Position numbers and translations under genes: made by a program. From the NCBI RefSeq assembly GCF_040371085.1, contig NZ_JAMBMT010000001.1:1612001-1676000 (forward strand): a DNA stretch of 64,000 bases, read 5' to 3'. Below are positions 54,432 to 64,000 of this stretch, in pieces; positions within the stretch are counted from its first letter, which is position 1, and every line of letters begins with the position of its first letter. Source of the stretch: Psychrobacter sp. AH5 (lineage in GTDB: Bacteria; Pseudomonadota; Gammaproteobacteria; Pseudomonadales; Moraxellaceae). The notes under the pieces were generated by a model. That model was not told the DNA's origin and did no database searches. It saw only the letters and a program-made list of their open reading frames with translations.

Positions 54432-54466
54432 AATCCCCACCCGCCAAAATAGGACTTAAAAACATT

Positions 54467-57400
54467 ATGCCAAAACGTACCGACATAAAAAGCATTCTTA
54501 TCATTGGCGCCGGCCCCATCGTCATCGGTCAAGCTTGCGAGTTTGACTATTCAGGCGCGCAGGCGTGTAAAGCCCTTCGCGAAGAGGGCTACCGAGTGAT
54601 CTTAGTCAACTCAAACCCAGCCACTATCATGACCGATCCGGCAATGGCTGATGCCACTTATATCGAGCCGATTACTTGGCAAACCGTTGAGCAAATCATC
54701 GATAAAGAGCGCCCTGATGCTATCTTGCCAACCATGGGCGGTCAGACCGCACTCAACTGTGCCCTAGAGCTGGACCGTAATGGCGTGTTAGAAAAATACG
54801 GCTGTGAGCTAATCGGTGCGACCAAAGACGCCATCGAGATGGCAGAAGACCGCGACTTATTTGACAAAGCGATGAAGCGTATCGGCCTTGAGTGTCCGCG
54901 CGCTGAGATCGCAAATACCATGGAAGAGGCGTTTGCCACTCAAGAAAAAATGGGCTATCCGTGTATTATTCGTCCCTCTTATACCATGGGCGGCTCAGGC
55001 GGCGGTATCGCTTATAACCGCGAAGAGTTTATCGAGATTTGTGAGCGCGGTTTTGACTTATCGCCTACTCATCAGCTGTTGATTGATGAATCACTAATCG
55101 GCTGGAAAGAGTACGAGACCGAAGTAGTACGTGATAAAAACGACAACTGTATCATCATCTGTACCATTGAGAACTTCGATCCGATGGGTGTGCATACCGG
55201 CGATTCTATCACTGTGGCGCCCGCGCAAACTTTGACCGATAAAGAATATCAAATCATGCGTAATGCTTCACTGGCAGTACTGCGCGAAATTGGGGTTGAG
55301 ACCGGCGGCTCTAACGTGCAGTTTGGTATTAACCCAAAAAATGGTCGCATGGTGGTCATTGAGATGAATCCGCGCGTGTCGCGCTCATCAGCACTAGCCT
55401 CAAAAGCAACCGGCTTCCCGATTGCCCGTATCGCGGCGAAGCTTGCGATTGGTTATACCTTGGATGAATTGCAAAACGATATCACTGGCGGCGCTACTCC
55501 TGCTAGCTTTGAGCCAACGCTTGATTATGTCGTTACCAAAATTCCACGCTTTAACTTTGAGAAGTTCCCGCAAGCGGATAATATCTTATCGACGCAGATG
55601 AAATCAGTCGGTGAAGTGATGGCTATCGGCCGTAACTTTCAAGAGTCGATGCAAAAAGCGCTGCGCGGCCTTGAGACTGGCGCCGATGGTTTCGATGAGC
55701 AAATTGACTTAGCGGCAGTGAAACCTGAAAAAGCCCGTAGCGAGATTATCAATCGTTTGACGGTACCCACCCCTGATCGTATCTTCTATATCGGCGATGC
55801 TTTTCGTATCGGCATGAGCGTCAATGAAGTGTTTAAATTCACTAACGTCGATCCTTGGTTCTTGGTACAAATCGAAGACATTATTAAAACCGAAGAGCAT
55901 ATCAAAGCGCTTGGGTTTGGTGATTTAAATGAGAAAAACCTGCGTAGCTTTAAGCGCAAAGGCTTATCTGATCTGCGTTTAGCCAAACTACTGGGTATCT
56001 CGCAAAAGCAGCTACGTGCCAAGCGTTGGGATTTGAATATCCATCCGGTCTATAAGCGCGTCGATACCGCAGCGGCAGAGTTTGCCACCAGCACCGCCTA
56101 TATGTACTCAAGCTACGATAGCGAATGTGAAGCCAATCCAACCGATAAAAAGAAAATCATGGTCATAGGTGGCGGCCCGAATCGTATCGGTCAAGGCATT
56201 GAGTTTGACTACTGCTGCGTCCATGCGGCTCTTGCCATGCGCGAAGATGGCTATGAGACCATCATGGTCAACTGCAACCCCGAAACCGTCTCGACCGACT
56301 ATGATACCTCAGATCGCCTCTACTTTGAGTCCATCACCTTAGAGGACGTATTAGAGATTGTCCGTATTGAGCAACCTGATGGCGTTATCGTGCAATTCGG
56401 TGGACAGACGCCACTGAAACTTGCTCGCGCGCTAGAGCAAGCTGGCGTCAACATCATCGGTACTAGCCCTGATGCTATCGACCGCGCTGAGGATCGCGAA
56501 CGCTTCCAGCACATGATTCAGCAGTTAAACCTAGTGCAGCCAACCAACGCTTTGGCCACTAGCTTAGAGGATGGTTTAATCAAAGCCAAAGACGTCGGTT
56601 ATCCGCTAGTAGTACGCCCCTCTTACGTATTAGGCGGTCGGGCGATGGAGATCGTTTATAACGAAGACGAGCTTAAGCACTATTTGCGCACCGCAGTACA
56701 AGCGTCGAACGAAGCGCCAGTACTCCTTGATCGCTTCTTAGATGATGCTGTTGAAGTCGATGTCGATTGTGTCTGTGACGGTACTGACGTAGTGATCGGC
56801 GGCATCATGCAGCATATCGAACAGGCTGGCGTGCACTCTGGTGACTCAGCGTGTTCATTACCGCCTTATTCATTATCGGATGAGCTGTGCGATGTGATGC
56901 GCGAGCAAACGGTTGCTATGGCAAAAGAGCTTGGCGTCGTCGGTCTGATGAACGTGCAGTTTGCGGTCAAAGGTGAAACCGTCTATATCTTGGAAGTCAA
57001 TCCACGCGCCGCTCGTACCGTGCCTTTCGTTTCAAAGTGCATCGGTACCTCATTAGCACAAGTGGCCGCTCGCTGTATGGCGGGTACTTCTTTAAAAGAC
57101 CAAGGATTTACTACTGAGATTGTGCCGTCATTTTATGCGGTAAAAGAGTCAGTCTTTCCCTTTGCCAAATTCCCAGGCGTTGATCCTATTCTAAGTCCTG
57201 AGATGAAATCGACTGGGGAGGTCATGGGCGTAGGTAAAACCTTTGGCGAGGCCTTTTATAAAGCCGTTATCGGTAGTAATGAGCGCCTGCCCGGATTGCC
57301 TGTTGAGGGCGAGACCAAAACGGTCTTTATCTCGGTGCGTGATAGCGACAAAGAACAAATCGTCCCTGTGGCGCGTCAGCTTAAAGACTATGGCTTTGAG

Positions 57401-57724
57401 ATCGTCGCGACGACGGGCACGCAAGCGGTGTTGGCGGATAATGGTATTGAGTGTAAGCAGATTAATAAAGTCACCGAAGGTCGCCCGCATATCGTTGACG
57501 CGGTCAAAAACGGCAAGATTGATTTGATTATTAATACCACTGAAGGTAAGCAAGCGCAAGAGGACTCCTTCTCTATTCGCCGTAGCGCGCTACTTGGTAA
57601 AGTGTTTTATGTCACCACACTAGGCGCAGCAGAAGCGGTCTGCAAATCTTACGCTATTGACTTGCCGTTTGCGGTTTATAAGCTACAAGACTTACATGCA
57701 CAAGCTAAGCCTGTCGCTCAGTAG
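54467..57724 (+). CDS. carB: Carbamoyl-phosphate synthase, large subunit
   Basis: A 1085-residue protein with two homologous ATP-grasp halves and a C-terminal MGS-like allosteric domain (from about residue 940). The N-terminal start [20 protein letters not shown] is canonical, so the ATG at 54467 is used although the frame is open from 54428. [10 protein letters not shown] and the second-half [12 protein letters not shown] segments are intact. The enzyme makes carbamoyl phosphate from bicarbonate, ammonia and 2 ATP. An AGGA motif at 54451 suits its translation. It is part of the carA-mrr-carB arrangement. Confidence 0.97.
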   Translation: MPKRTDIKSILIIGAGPIVIGQACEFDYSGAQACKALREEGYRVILVNSNPATIMTDPAMADATYIEPITWQTVEQIIDKERPDAILPTMGGQTALNCALELDRNGVLEKYGCELIGATKDAIEMAEDRDLFDKAMKRIGLECPRAEIANTMEEAFATQEKMGYPCIIRPSYTMGGSGGGIAYNREEFIEICERGFDLSPTHQLLIDESLIGWKEYETEVVRDKNDNCIIICTIENFDPMGVHTGDSITVAPAQTLTDKEYQIMRNASLAVLREIGVETGGSNVQFGINPKNGRMVVIEMNPRVSRSSALASKATGFPIARIAAKLAIGYTLDELQNDITGGATPASFEPTLDYVVTKIPRFNFEKFPQADNILSTQMKSVGEVMAIGRNFQESMQKALRGLETGADGFDEQIDLAAVKPEKARSEIINRLTVPTPDRIFYIGDAFRIGMSVNEVFKFTNVDPWFLVQIEDIIKTEEHIKALGFGDLNEKNLRSFKRKGLSDLRLAKLLGISQKQLRAKRWDLNIHPVYKRVDTAAAEFATSTAYMYSSYDSECEANPTDKKKIMVIGGGPNRIGQGIEFDYCCVHAALAMREDGYETIMVNCNPETVSTDYDTSDRLYFESITLEDVLEIVRIEQPDGVIVQFGGQTPLKLARALEQAGVNIIGTSPDAIDRAEDRERFQHMIQQLNLVQPTNALATSLEDGLIKAKDVGYPLVVRPSYVLGGRAMEIVYNEDELKHYLRTAVQASNEAPVLLDRFLDDAVEVDVDCVCDGTDVVIGGIMQHIEQAGVHSGDSACSLPPYSLSDELCDVMREQTVAMAKELGVVGLMNVQFAVKGETVYILEVNPRAARTVPFVSKCIGTSLAQVAARCMAGTSLKDQGFTTEIVPSFYAVKESVFPFAKFPGVDPILSPEMKSTGEVMGVGKTFGEAFYKAVIGSNERLPGLPVEGETKTVFISVRDSDKEQIVPVARQLKDYGFEIVATTGTQAVLADNGIECKQINKVTEGRPHIVDAVKNGKIDLIINTTEGKQAQEDSFSIRRSALLGKVFYVTTLGAAEAVCKSYAIDLPFAVYKLQDLHAQAKPVAQ

Positions 57725-57828
57725 CGCTTTGAGGGGTAGTTATATTCTATTGACTTAACTTGATAAATTCAGTAGATTAGAGCTTATTGTAAATCGTACT
57801 TCTTAAAGTTTTGTAAAGAGCATAGTGG

Positions 57829-57862
57829 CATCACTGCTACTATGCTTTTTATTAGGTCGTTT
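57829..57862 (+). terminator. Intrinsic terminator after carB
   Basis: AGCATAGTGGCA and TGCTACTATGCT form a hairpin (one mismatch) followed by five T residues, 105 bp after the carB stop codon. Confidence 0.8.
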
Positions 57863-57907
57863 TACCCCCATATTATGCCTATATTATATGGCACACTCAT
57901 TGTCATA

Positions 57908-57959
57908 ATAACAGCACCATCTCACTATTCACTGGGAGTAGGAGATGGTGTGCTGTTAT
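57908..57959 (+). promoter_or_regulatory. Long hairpin in the greA leader
   Basis: ATAACAGCACCATCTC (57908-57923) pairs with GAGATGGTGTGCTGTTAT (57942-57959), with a 2-nt bulge, only 17 bp before the greA start. Such a leader hairpin could be an attenuator, as is known for the E. coli greA leader, or an mRNA-stability element. Confidence 0.6.
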
Positions 57960-57976
57960 TGGTTTAAGGAAAAAAC

Positions 57977-58453
57977 ATGCAACGTTACCCTATGACTCCA
58001 GAAGGACACGCCGCTCTAGAAGCGGAACTTAAACAATTAAAAACGGTGGATCGTCCGCGTATCACCGCCTCTATTGCTGAAGCTCGTGAACATGGCGATC
58101 TCAAAGAAAACGCGGAGTATCACGCCGCTCGTGAGCAACAAGGCTTTTGTGAAGCGCGTATTCGTGATATCGAAGCCAAACTTGGCGGCGCTCAGGTAAT
58201 CGACACCTCAACCTTAAAACAAGAAGGTCGAGTGGTTTTTGGCGTGACCGTGGTTATTGAAAACATGGACACTGAAGAGGAAAAACGCTACCAAATCGTC
58301 GGCGACGATGAAGCAGACTTTAAGGCTGGCAAAATCTCAGTCAACTCGCCTATCGCTCGCGGCTTAATCGGCAAATTTGAAGGCGATGAAGTGCGTATCG
58401 AAACCCCTAAAGGTGTGGTCGAGTACGAAGTGATGAAAGTGATCTATAGCTAA
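57977..58453 (+). CDS. greA: Transcript cleavage factor GreA
   Basis: A 158-residue protein of normal GreA length: an N-terminal coiled coil with the tip acidic residues ([20 protein letters not shown]), and a C-terminal FKBP-like domain with [14 protein letters not shown] and [16 protein letters not shown]. It rescues backtracked RNA polymerase by stimulating RNA cleavage. AAGGAAAAA stands 5 bp before the ATG at 57977. A large hairpin lies right in front. It is independent of carB, which has its own terminator. Confidence 0.97.
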   Translation: MQRYPMTPEGHAALEAELKQLKTVDRPRITASIAEAREHGDLKENAEYHAAREQQGFCEARIRDIEAKLGGAQVIDTSTLKQEGRVVFGVTVVIENMDTEEEKRYQIVGDDEADFKAGKISVNSPIARGLIGKFEGDEVRIETPKGVVEYEVMKVIYS

Positions 58454-58624
58454 TTTAGCTCAGCCTTTCTTAAAATACCTCAACGGATTAAAGGCATTCT
58501 CCTTTATCATTTGGGGTCTTTTTTATTCCAATTACACAATGCTACTGTTCTAGCCCTCTATATTTAGCAGATAATCAGTTAGATTTTCATCCAATAGCTG
58601 AGTATTTATTTTGAGGACTTTATT

Positions 58625-59380
58625 ATGAGCGTAGATAATATTATCAAAAAGACGGTTTTGGCGGCTGGCGTGACCGGCTTGATGCTATTGAGTTTTAGCG
58701 CTAGCGCCGCCTCTGAGATTACTATTAATCAGCCGGTCACTGGCAGCACTACTGTCGTTGAGCAATACTCTGACGGTAAAGTTGCGACTATTACTAGTAC
58801 GCCAAGCGGTATTAGTATGCGTGACGGCATGCCTTATGCTGTGACGCAAGTGACTACTGTGCCGCGCTATACCCTTCATCAAGGCTCATCGACCATGATC
58901 ACTACCGATGTAGTTACTACCGGCCCCGTGACTAGTCAAGTGATTACCAGTCCGTCTACGACCACGCTAACTTTGGACGCTTTGCAGTTAAATCCAACTT
59001 TTAGCACTCCTGGTATCGTTAATGCCAACACCAAAGTGATGAAGATTCTAAAAGATAGTAATGGCCGTGATGTGGCGGTGCCTGCCAATAGTATTAAGCC
59101 AGGTGACATCATCGAATACCACACCACTTATACCAATAGTAGCACGCGACCTATTAGTGATATCAATGCTATGGTCTCGCTGCCCAATGGCGTTAGAGTG
59201 GTGTCGCTAAACAGTCCGCTACCTACTTTGGCGACGACTGGCGGCGATAGCTATCAAACCATTCAACAAGTCGGCAATACTGTCGTAGTGCAAGAGAATT
59301 ATTCTGGTCTAAAGTGGAACTTAGCTAGCTTGCCTGCCAACTCTCCACAGACGGTAGTTATTCGCGCTAAAGTGCAATAA
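58625..59380 (+). CDS. Exported DUF11-like repeat protein
   Basis: A 251-residue protein with a signal peptide (LAAGVTGLMLLSFSASA, cleavage about residue 30), then a Thr/Ser/Val-rich extended beta part and a DUF11-like segment near residues 150-220 (PGDIIEYHTTYTNSSTRPIS, then MVSLPNGVRVVS). DUF11 domains occur in surface and envelope proteins, often several in a row; here only one is visible. The role is unknown, probably periplasmic or surface. A rho-independent terminator follows at 59415-59446. No sortase or lipobox is present. Confidence 0.75.
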   Translation: MSVDNIIKKTVLAAGVTGLMLLSFSASAASEITINQPVTGSTTVVEQYSDGKVATITSTPSGISMRDGMPYAVTQVTTVPRYTLHQGSSTMITTDVVTTGPVTSQVITSPSTTTLTLDALQLNPTFSTPGIVNANTKVMKILKDSNGRDVAVPANSIKPGDIIEYHTTYTNSSTRPISDINAMVSLPNGVRVVSLNSPLPTLATTGGDSYQTIQQVGNTVVVQENYSGLKWNLASLPANSPQTVVIRAKVQ

Positions 59381-59414
59381 TGACTTGTGTTAAATAGCTT
59401 GCAATAAAATTAAT

Positions 59415-59446
59415 AAAAGGTCTTGTTGGTTCAAGGCCTTTTTTTA
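59415..59446 (+). terminator. Intrinsic terminator of the DUF11-like gene
   Basis: AAGGTCTTG and CAAGGCCTT pair with a small loop, followed by T residues. Confidence 0.8.
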
Positions 59447-59563
59447 TATGCCATCAAGCGACAACAGTTGTCGCATATCTTTACCAATTCTTCAATAATT
59501 ACAGTGACTTACAGAGCCATTTGCTAAAATAGTATTCTATTAATGAATGGGTAATTTGCACTT

Positions 59564-60832
59564 ATGGCAACCATCAATTACGAAAGACTTCAAGGTAAGC
59601 TCAATATTTTGGCCGATGCCGCTAAGTATGATGTTTCTTGCTCCTCCTCTGCTGGCACGCGCAAAAACCAAGGCGGCGGTCTTGGCGATGCCTCAGCCAC
59701 CGGTATCTGCCACAGTTATACCGAAGACGGACGCTGCGTCAGTTTGCTTAAGATTTTACTGACCAATCATTGTATTTATGACTGCGCTTACTGTACTTCT
59801 CGCAAAAGTAACGACACGCCGCGCGCCGCTTTTAGTGTAGAAGAAGTGGTTGATTTGACCATGCAATTTTATCGCCGTAACTATATCGAAGGGTTATTTT
59901 TAAGCTCAGGTATTTTTAAAAGTGGCGACTACACCATGGAGCGCTTGGTGGAAGTGGCAAAAATCTTGCGTACTCGTGAGCGCTTTAACGGTTATATTCA
60001 CCTGAAGACCATTCCTGGCGCCTCCAAAGAATTACTACTAGAAGCCGGACTTTATGCCGATCGCTTAAGCGTCAATATTGAAATTCCGACCAAATCAGGA
60101 TTGGCTCTATTAGCGCCAGAAAAGTCGCACGATGAGCTTAAAGCGCCGATGGAGACGGTCAAAACTGAAATCATCACCATTAAAGAGAGCCGTAAAACTC
60201 ATAAAAAAGCGCCAAAATTTGTGCCAGCAGGGCAGACTAGCCAGATGATCGTTGGCGCGAGCAACGAGACTGATTTGCAAGTGATTCAGCTCTCAAGTCA
60301 CTTTTATAAACAGTATGATCTCAAGCGCGTTTATTATTCCGGTTATGTACCGATGTTGACGGATTCACGTCTGCCAGCGATTGGGACGCCGGTGCCAATG
60401 ATACGTGAGAATCGTCTGTATCAAGCAGACTGGCTGATGCGTTTTTATGGTTTTGGCGCGCATGAAATCGTTGAGCCTGACTCACCATTTCTGGATCTAG
60501 ACTGCGACCCCAAACTAGCTTGGGCGATTCGTCATCGCGAGCATTTTCCGGTGAATATCCAAACCGCTAGTTATGAGATGATTGTGCGCATTCCGGGTAT
60601 CGGCACGAAGACGGCTAAAAAGATTGTCAAAGCGCGTAAGTTTAATCAGCTTACTTTAGAGCATCTCAAAAAAATGGGCGCGGCGGTCAATCGCGCCAAA
60701 TACTTTATCGCTACAACTGGCAAAAACGAGCACCTCGCGCATCTAACCCGTAATAATTTTCGCCAGTACGTGCTGGCGCAAACGCAAACGAAGTATAAAG
60801 ATCAGCGGAGCGGACAGATGGCGTTGTTTTAA
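59564..60832 (+). CDS. Radical SAM protein, putative DNA modification/repair (TIGR03916-type)
   Basis: A 422-residue radical SAM protein with the signature CIYDCAYC (C-x3-C-x2-C) near residues 71-79 and later segments (YIEGLFLSSGIFKSGDYTMERLV). Close to the C-terminus is a helix-hairpin-helix, RIPGIGTKTAKKIVKARKF, typical of DNA-binding repair proteins. This matches the family called 'putative DNA modification/repair radical SAM protein', usually followed by a DUF4130 gene, in some species fused to a uracil-DNA glycosylase. Here the partner starts 28 bp downstream. The reaction is not established. Confidence 0.85.
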   Translation: MATINYERLQGKLNILADAAKYDVSCSSSAGTRKNQGGGLGDASATGICHSYTEDGRCVSLLKILLTNHCIYDCAYCTSRKSNDTPRAAFSVEEVVDLTMQFYRRNYIEGLFLSSGIFKSGDYTMERLVEVAKILRTRERFNGYIHLKTIPGASKELLLEAGLYADRLSVNIEIPTKSGLALLAPEKSHDELKAPMETVKTEIITIKESRKTHKKAPKFVPAGQTSQMIVGASNETDLQVIQLSSHFYKQYDLKRVYYSGYVPMLTDSRLPAIGTPVPMIRENRLYQADWLMRFYGFGAHEIVEPDSPFLDLDCDPKLAWAIRHREHFPVNIQTASYEMIVRIPGIGTKTAKKIVKARKFNQLTLEHLKKMGAAVNRAKYFIATTGKNEHLAHLTRNNFRQYVLAQTQTKYKDQRSGQMALF

Positions 60833-60860
60833 TTCACTACAAAAAGCTTTGGGATAAACT

Positions 60861-61733
60861 ATGTCGCAACTTGCCTTAAAAAACAGCTTTGCCGTCGGTA
60901 ATCTAACGCCAAGTATTTTATTATATGAGCCAAGCTTTGAGGGTTGGCTCACAGCCGTCTACCAAGTCTATGAGCGCAAAATGCAACATGACGAGTCTTT
61001 GCAGCTTATCGCTGAGGATAAATACATTCCCTCCTTAATTAGCAGCGCTGCTAGCGTTATCACGAATGATGAACAAGCTCAGCGCGTACTTATCAAACTC
61101 AATAAACTCCTTGGGCGCTCCGGTATGCGCCAAATGTTATGGGGGTTTTTGTCTGAAAAAGATAATATCGGCACTACCCTATTTCATATTGTCAAATATG
61201 CTATTGACTATCCTAAGCGGCAGGTATTAGAAGACTTGGGACATTTAGACGTGTTGGAGCTGGCGCAAACGGTCAAGTCCGTACATCGTGAAAATCATCG
61301 CATGGAAGCTTTTGTACGCTTTGAGCACACCACCGATGATATTTATTTTGCGCGTATTGAGCCTGATTTTAATGTGTTACCGATCATAGGTGAGCATTTT
61401 CGTCAGCGCTATCAAGATCAGCACTGGGCGATTTATGATTTGGCGCGTGGTTATGGTATTTATTATGATAAAAGCCTTAGCACCCCTTCGCGTCCTGCCG
61501 AGCTACAAACCATTACTGACTTAGATGAGGCAGTGCTGCGCAACCCCGCTAGCATTCATAGTGACGATGAGCAGCGCTATCAGCGTTTTTGGCAAGGCTA
61601 CTTTACCAATATCAATATTAAAGAGCGTAAAAACAACCGCTTGCATAGACAGCACATGCCGCAGCGTTATTGGAAATATCTGAGTGAAAAACAGATTTTG
61701 CCTAATGCTGATTATCTTGAAAAAAGAAGATAG
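60861..61733 (+). CDS. DUF4130 / TIGR03915 putative DNA repair protein
   Basis: A 290-residue, mainly helical, basic protein matching DUF4130: FEGWLTAVYQVYERK, IVKYAIDYPKRQVLE, EAFVRFEHTTDDIYFARIEPDFNVLPIIGEHF and a C-terminal RQHMPQRYWKYLSEKQILP, each of these being a family feature. It nearly always accompanies the radical SAM gene just upstream, as here (28 bp). In other bacteria the protein is fused at the C-terminus to a uracil-DNA glycosylase domain; this copy ends without one. The two are inferred to act together on damaged or modified DNA. Confidence 0.85.
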   Translation: MSQLALKNSFAVGNLTPSILLYEPSFEGWLTAVYQVYERKMQHDESLQLIAEDKYIPSLISSAASVITNDEQAQRVLIKLNKLLGRSGMRQMLWGFLSEKDNIGTTLFHIVKYAIDYPKRQVLEDLGHLDVLELAQTVKSVHRENHRMEAFVRFEHTTDDIYFARIEPDFNVLPIIGEHFRQRYQDQHWAIYDLARGYGIYYDKSLSTPSRPAELQTITDLDEAVLRNPASIHSDDEQRYQRFWQGYFTNINIKERKNNRLHRQHMPQRYWKYLSEKQILPNADYLEKRR

Positions 61734-61868
61734 CAAAAAAATCGCTAACCTTATTGACTATATTTATCTGAACTTATTTATCTGACTCGGCCAAGTTATA
61801 AGGTTGAGTTTTTTGTGTTTATGACTGACAATATAAGCTTAATATAATCTAGAGTTATCTTTTTTATT

Positions 61869-63227
61869 ATGATAGTAATGCGCTTATTATCGTCTTTGAA
61901 ACATGATGAATCCGAACGCGGTATTTTTCATCTTGGGCGGGCTTTGGTCAAAAACGGCCATACCTCTATTATTGTCTCTAGCGCTGATGATGATAATGAG
62001 CTGGTAAAGCGTTTAGAGCGCGACGGTAATTTATACCATCAGCTTCATATGAATAAGAAGTCTTGGTTATCGCTATTGCAAGTGGCTCCCCTGCGTCATT
62101 TGATTGAGAATTACAAACCAGACGTCATTCATGTGCACTCACGTACGCCGGCTTGGATACTGCATTTAGCACTCAAACGCGCCAAAGTAAAACGTCGGCC
62201 CAAGCTGGTCTCAACGATGTACGGCTTTTATCCGATTAATAAGTATTCACAAGCGCTATTGGATGTCGATACGATTATTACCGTCTCTGATAGCGTAACT
62301 AATTATTTGGTAAAAGGTATTCGCCGCGAAGAGCTTGGCCCCAGACATATCAAACGTATTTATCGAGGTATTGATACGCGCCGCTATCCTTATCGGCATA
62401 ATCCTTCAGTCTACTGGTTACGGCGCACTTTCGCTGAATATCCTGAGCTTGAGCACAAAAAATGGCTGGTGTTTCCTACTATTATCGGTAACGAGTATGG
62501 GCAAGAGTGGCTTATCGATATCTTAGGTAATCTAAAAGAGCAGTTTCCAAACATTCATGCCATCATTATGGATGAGGACTATCGAGAAGGCGATGTGGCC
62601 CATGAGGATTTTCGTCAGCGTACCAATGCTTTGGGCTTAGGGGAATACATTACTTATGTCGGTAGCAAGCGTAATGATATGCGTGAGTGGTTATCAGCGG
62701 CCAATATCGTTATGGCCCTAGCCAATCAGCCGGAGTCTATCGGTATTAATGCGCTACAAGCTATCCATTTAGGTACGCCGGTTATTGGCTGGGATCAAGC
62801 GGCTTTTAGTGAGATTCTGCAGCCTTTGTATCCGCAAGGACTGGTGAAAAAATATAATGCTCAAGCGCTATGTAAAGTGGTTAGAAGTCAATTAGAAAGC
62901 GTAACTCGTCCTGAGATGACTAATAAATTTACTATGCGCGAGATGATCGCTGAGACCCTTGCTGTCTATCAAGAATTATATGAAGAGTCGTTGATGCAGG
63001 AGCAAGCAAAGCCGAATAGTGATTCGGCGAAGAAGCTGAGAAAACATCTCAAGTCCGCCGTGCAAACTTTGAGTAAACCCTCCAACCATCTTGTTGAGCA
63101 GTCACCGATTAAGACTATTGGCTCTAACAAGCAAACAAGTCCGATTACTGTTACTAAAAACTCGATTCACAACGCTGAGCACAAAAAAGCTACCTCAGCC
63201 ACTACTGGCAAAGATATCGATAAATAG
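61869..63227 (+). CDS. GT4/GT1-type glycosyltransferase (GT-B fold)
   Basis: A 452-residue protein. The N-terminal half has a GT-B Rossmann pattern (RLLSSLKHDESERGIFHLGRALVKNGH in two parts, then PDVIHVHSRTPAW, VSTMYGFY and DTIITVSDSV). The C-terminal half has YREGDVAHEDFRQR, YVGSKRNDMREWLSAANI and the nucleotide-sugar site QPESIGINALQAIHLGTPVIG. This is typical of glycosyltransferase family 4, which builds lipopolysaccharide core or capsule. The last 60 residues are a polar tail of low complexity. No strong RBS is seen; ATG at 61869 or 61878 could be used. Confidence 0.85.
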   Translation: MIVMRLLSSLKHDESERGIFHLGRALVKNGHTSIIVSSADDDNELVKRLERDGNLYHQLHMNKKSWLSLLQVAPLRHLIENYKPDVIHVHSRTPAWILHLALKRAKVKRRPKLVSTMYGFYPINKYSQALLDVDTIITVSDSVTNYLVKGIRREELGPRHIKRIYRGIDTRRYPYRHNPSVYWLRRTFAEYPELEHKKWLVFPTIIGNEYGQEWLIDILGNLKEQFPNIHAIIMDEDYREGDVAHEDFRQRTNALGLGEYITYVGSKRNDMREWLSAANIVMALANQPESIGINALQAIHLGTPVIGWDQAAFSEILQPLYPQGLVKKYNAQALCKVVRSQLESVTRPEMTNKFTMREMIAETLAVYQELYEESLMQEQAKPNSDSAKKLRKHLKSAVQTLSKPSNHLVEQSPIKTIGSNKQTSPITVTKNSIHNAEHKKATSATTGKDIDK

Positions 63228-63262
63228 ACAGGCTAATTTTATATTTAGTGCTATTCAATGAT

Positions 63263-63305
63263 AAAACACCAGCCCAATATAATCATTATACTGGGCTGGT
63301 GTTTT
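63263..63305. terminator. Bidirectional intrinsic terminator
   Basis: AAAACACCAGCCCAATATA and TATACTGGGCTGGTGTTTT pair over 19 bp with one mismatch and a 5-nt loop; A/T-rich ends serve both convergent genes. Confidence 0.92.
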
Positions 63306-63332
63306 ATCTGCTGGTTGTTATCAAAGTGAGCT

Positions 63333-64000
63333 TTACTTTTTGGTAAAGTTGTCCTTTAGCCAAAGCTGGTTGACTACTTTTAATTGGAGTAGCTCCTCGG
63401 CCATGATAGCTTCACTTTGACCTGGATATTTAGATTTTGCATAGCCAAATAGTATGACTCCTAGTACCGTCCAGCCAAAGAAGATCCACCATTCAACAGG
63501 GATAAGTGCTGATGGCATACCGGGCATATATAGAACCAGTAGACCAAAACTTAAGACGATAGTGACTATACCTACCAACTTGCCTGCAGGTACTCTAAAG
63601 GGCCTTACCATATCAGGCTCACGATAGCGCAATACTAAAAATGAGATAGCAACACAAGTATAAGCGATAACGATACCAAAGCCGCCGGCATCCACGATCC
63701 ACACTAGCATTTTGCGACCAAACAAAGGTGCTAAAGTCGCTAAGCCGCCTATTAATAAAATAGCGTTGACCGGCGTATTGTATTTGGGATGTAATTTACC
63801 CAAAAACGCTGGCAGCATTTTTGCTTTTGACATAGCATAAAGCAAACGGCTACCCCCGATCAAAAAAGCATTCCAGCTTGATAAAATACCAAGTACTCCG
63901 CCGATAACTAGCAAGATGCCCGCCCATTTTCCTTGCCAGGCATTGGTCATCGCATCCGCTGTCGCTAAGGTTGAATTCTCAGCTTGTACCAAAGGTAGCG
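63333..64000 (-). CDS. Amino acid/polyamine (APC) family permease, partial (N-terminus beyond the window)
   Basis: An APC-superfamily membrane protein cut by the right edge; the frame is open at position 64000, so the apparent start codon at 63992 is not the true one. Visible helices carry GVLGILSSWNAFLIGGSRLLYAMSK in two parts, HPKYNTPVNAILLIGG, FGIVIAYTCVAISFLVLRYREPD and a C-terminal pair ending in charged residues. The pattern suits the amino-acid transporter group with KYNTP loop. Roughly the last 220 residues are present. The substrate cannot be deduced. Confidence 0.87.
   Translation of the reverse strand, partial: LPLVQAENSTLATADAMTNAWQGKWAGILLVIGGVLGILSSWNAFLIGGSRLLYAMSKAKMLPAFLGKLHPKYNTPVNAILLIGGLATLAPLFGRKMLVWIVDAGGFGIVIAYTCVAISFLVLRYREPDMVRPFRVPAGKLVGIVTIVLSFGLLVLYMPGMPSALIPVEWWIFFGWTVLGVILFGYAKSKYPGQSEAIMAEELLQLKVVNQLWLKDNFTKK

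Noticed and set aside
1..64000. CRISPR array
   Set aside because: No series of regularly spaced identical repeats; the only direct repeat array (14741-14788) has just three units without spacers.

Overview
The window looks like a chromosome segment of a low-to-moderate-GC gammaproteobacterium of the family Moraxellaceae, most likely Psychrobacter or a close relative. The basis is gene content and protein character: an RNase HI-DnaQ fusion, a FimL-like twitching-motility scaffold, a stand-alone RnfB-like ferredoxin beside nth, a DUF3144 protein beside metK, and tandem BCCT osmolyte carriers. The genus is inference; no rRNA or complete tRNA gene is present.

Positions 1 to about 23.83 kb are accessory DNA, visibly richer in A+T than the rest. 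From left to right it carries: (i) a defence block on the minus strand, a complete type I restriction-modification operon hsdM-hsdS-hsdR followed by a YgjP-type metallopeptidase and a DUF262 (GmrSD-like) gene cut by the window edge; (ii) an unrecognised membrane protein and a CoiA-like protein; (iii) a small metabolic block with an NCS1 transporter divergent from a PuuE-like deacetylase, an intact IS3-family element, and a flavin monooxygenase with an N-terminal SnoaL/NTF2-like domain preceded by a striking nested repeat; (iv) a satellite or P4-like module (AlpA, a putative recombination directionality factor, YqaJ-type exonuclease, DUF932, a zinc-ribbon protein, an inovirus Gp2/YfjJ-like protein) in which nearly every gene has its own intrinsic terminator; (v) an unrecognised 310-residue protein. 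At 23811-23828 lies an 18-nt piece that fits the 3' end of a tRNA, followed by an intrinsic terminator. It is best read as the island's attachment site; no integrase is visible, so the other end is probably beyond position 1.

From about 23.9 kb to the right end is ordinary chromosome: a Tat-exported LD-carboxypeptidase, the rnhA-dnaQ fusion, a FimL-like gene, nudC, the rnfB-like gene, nth, metK, two BCCT carriers, a PQQ-type sugar dehydrogenase lipoprotein, clpB with a clear sigma-32 promoter, an L,D-transpeptidase, an SDR and an acyl-CoA synthetase, topoisomerase IB, ppnP, prfB with its programmed +1 frameshift, a HAD phosphatase, a gamma-carbonic anhydrase, a PAP2 protein, carA-carB, greA, a DUF11-like exported protein, a radical SAM/DUF4130 DNA-repair pair, a glycosyltransferase and the end of an amino-acid permease.

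The most unusual points are an Mrr-type restriction endonuclease wedged between carA and carB in the same transcription direction, the polymerase-proofreading/RNase H fusion, the nested 3 x 16-bp repeat inside an 80-bp inverted repeat upstream of the monooxygenase, an A-B-A'-B' (pseudoknot-order) repeat in the satellite module, and the tRNA-end attachment remnant. I see no CRISPR array, complete tRNA or rRNA gene.
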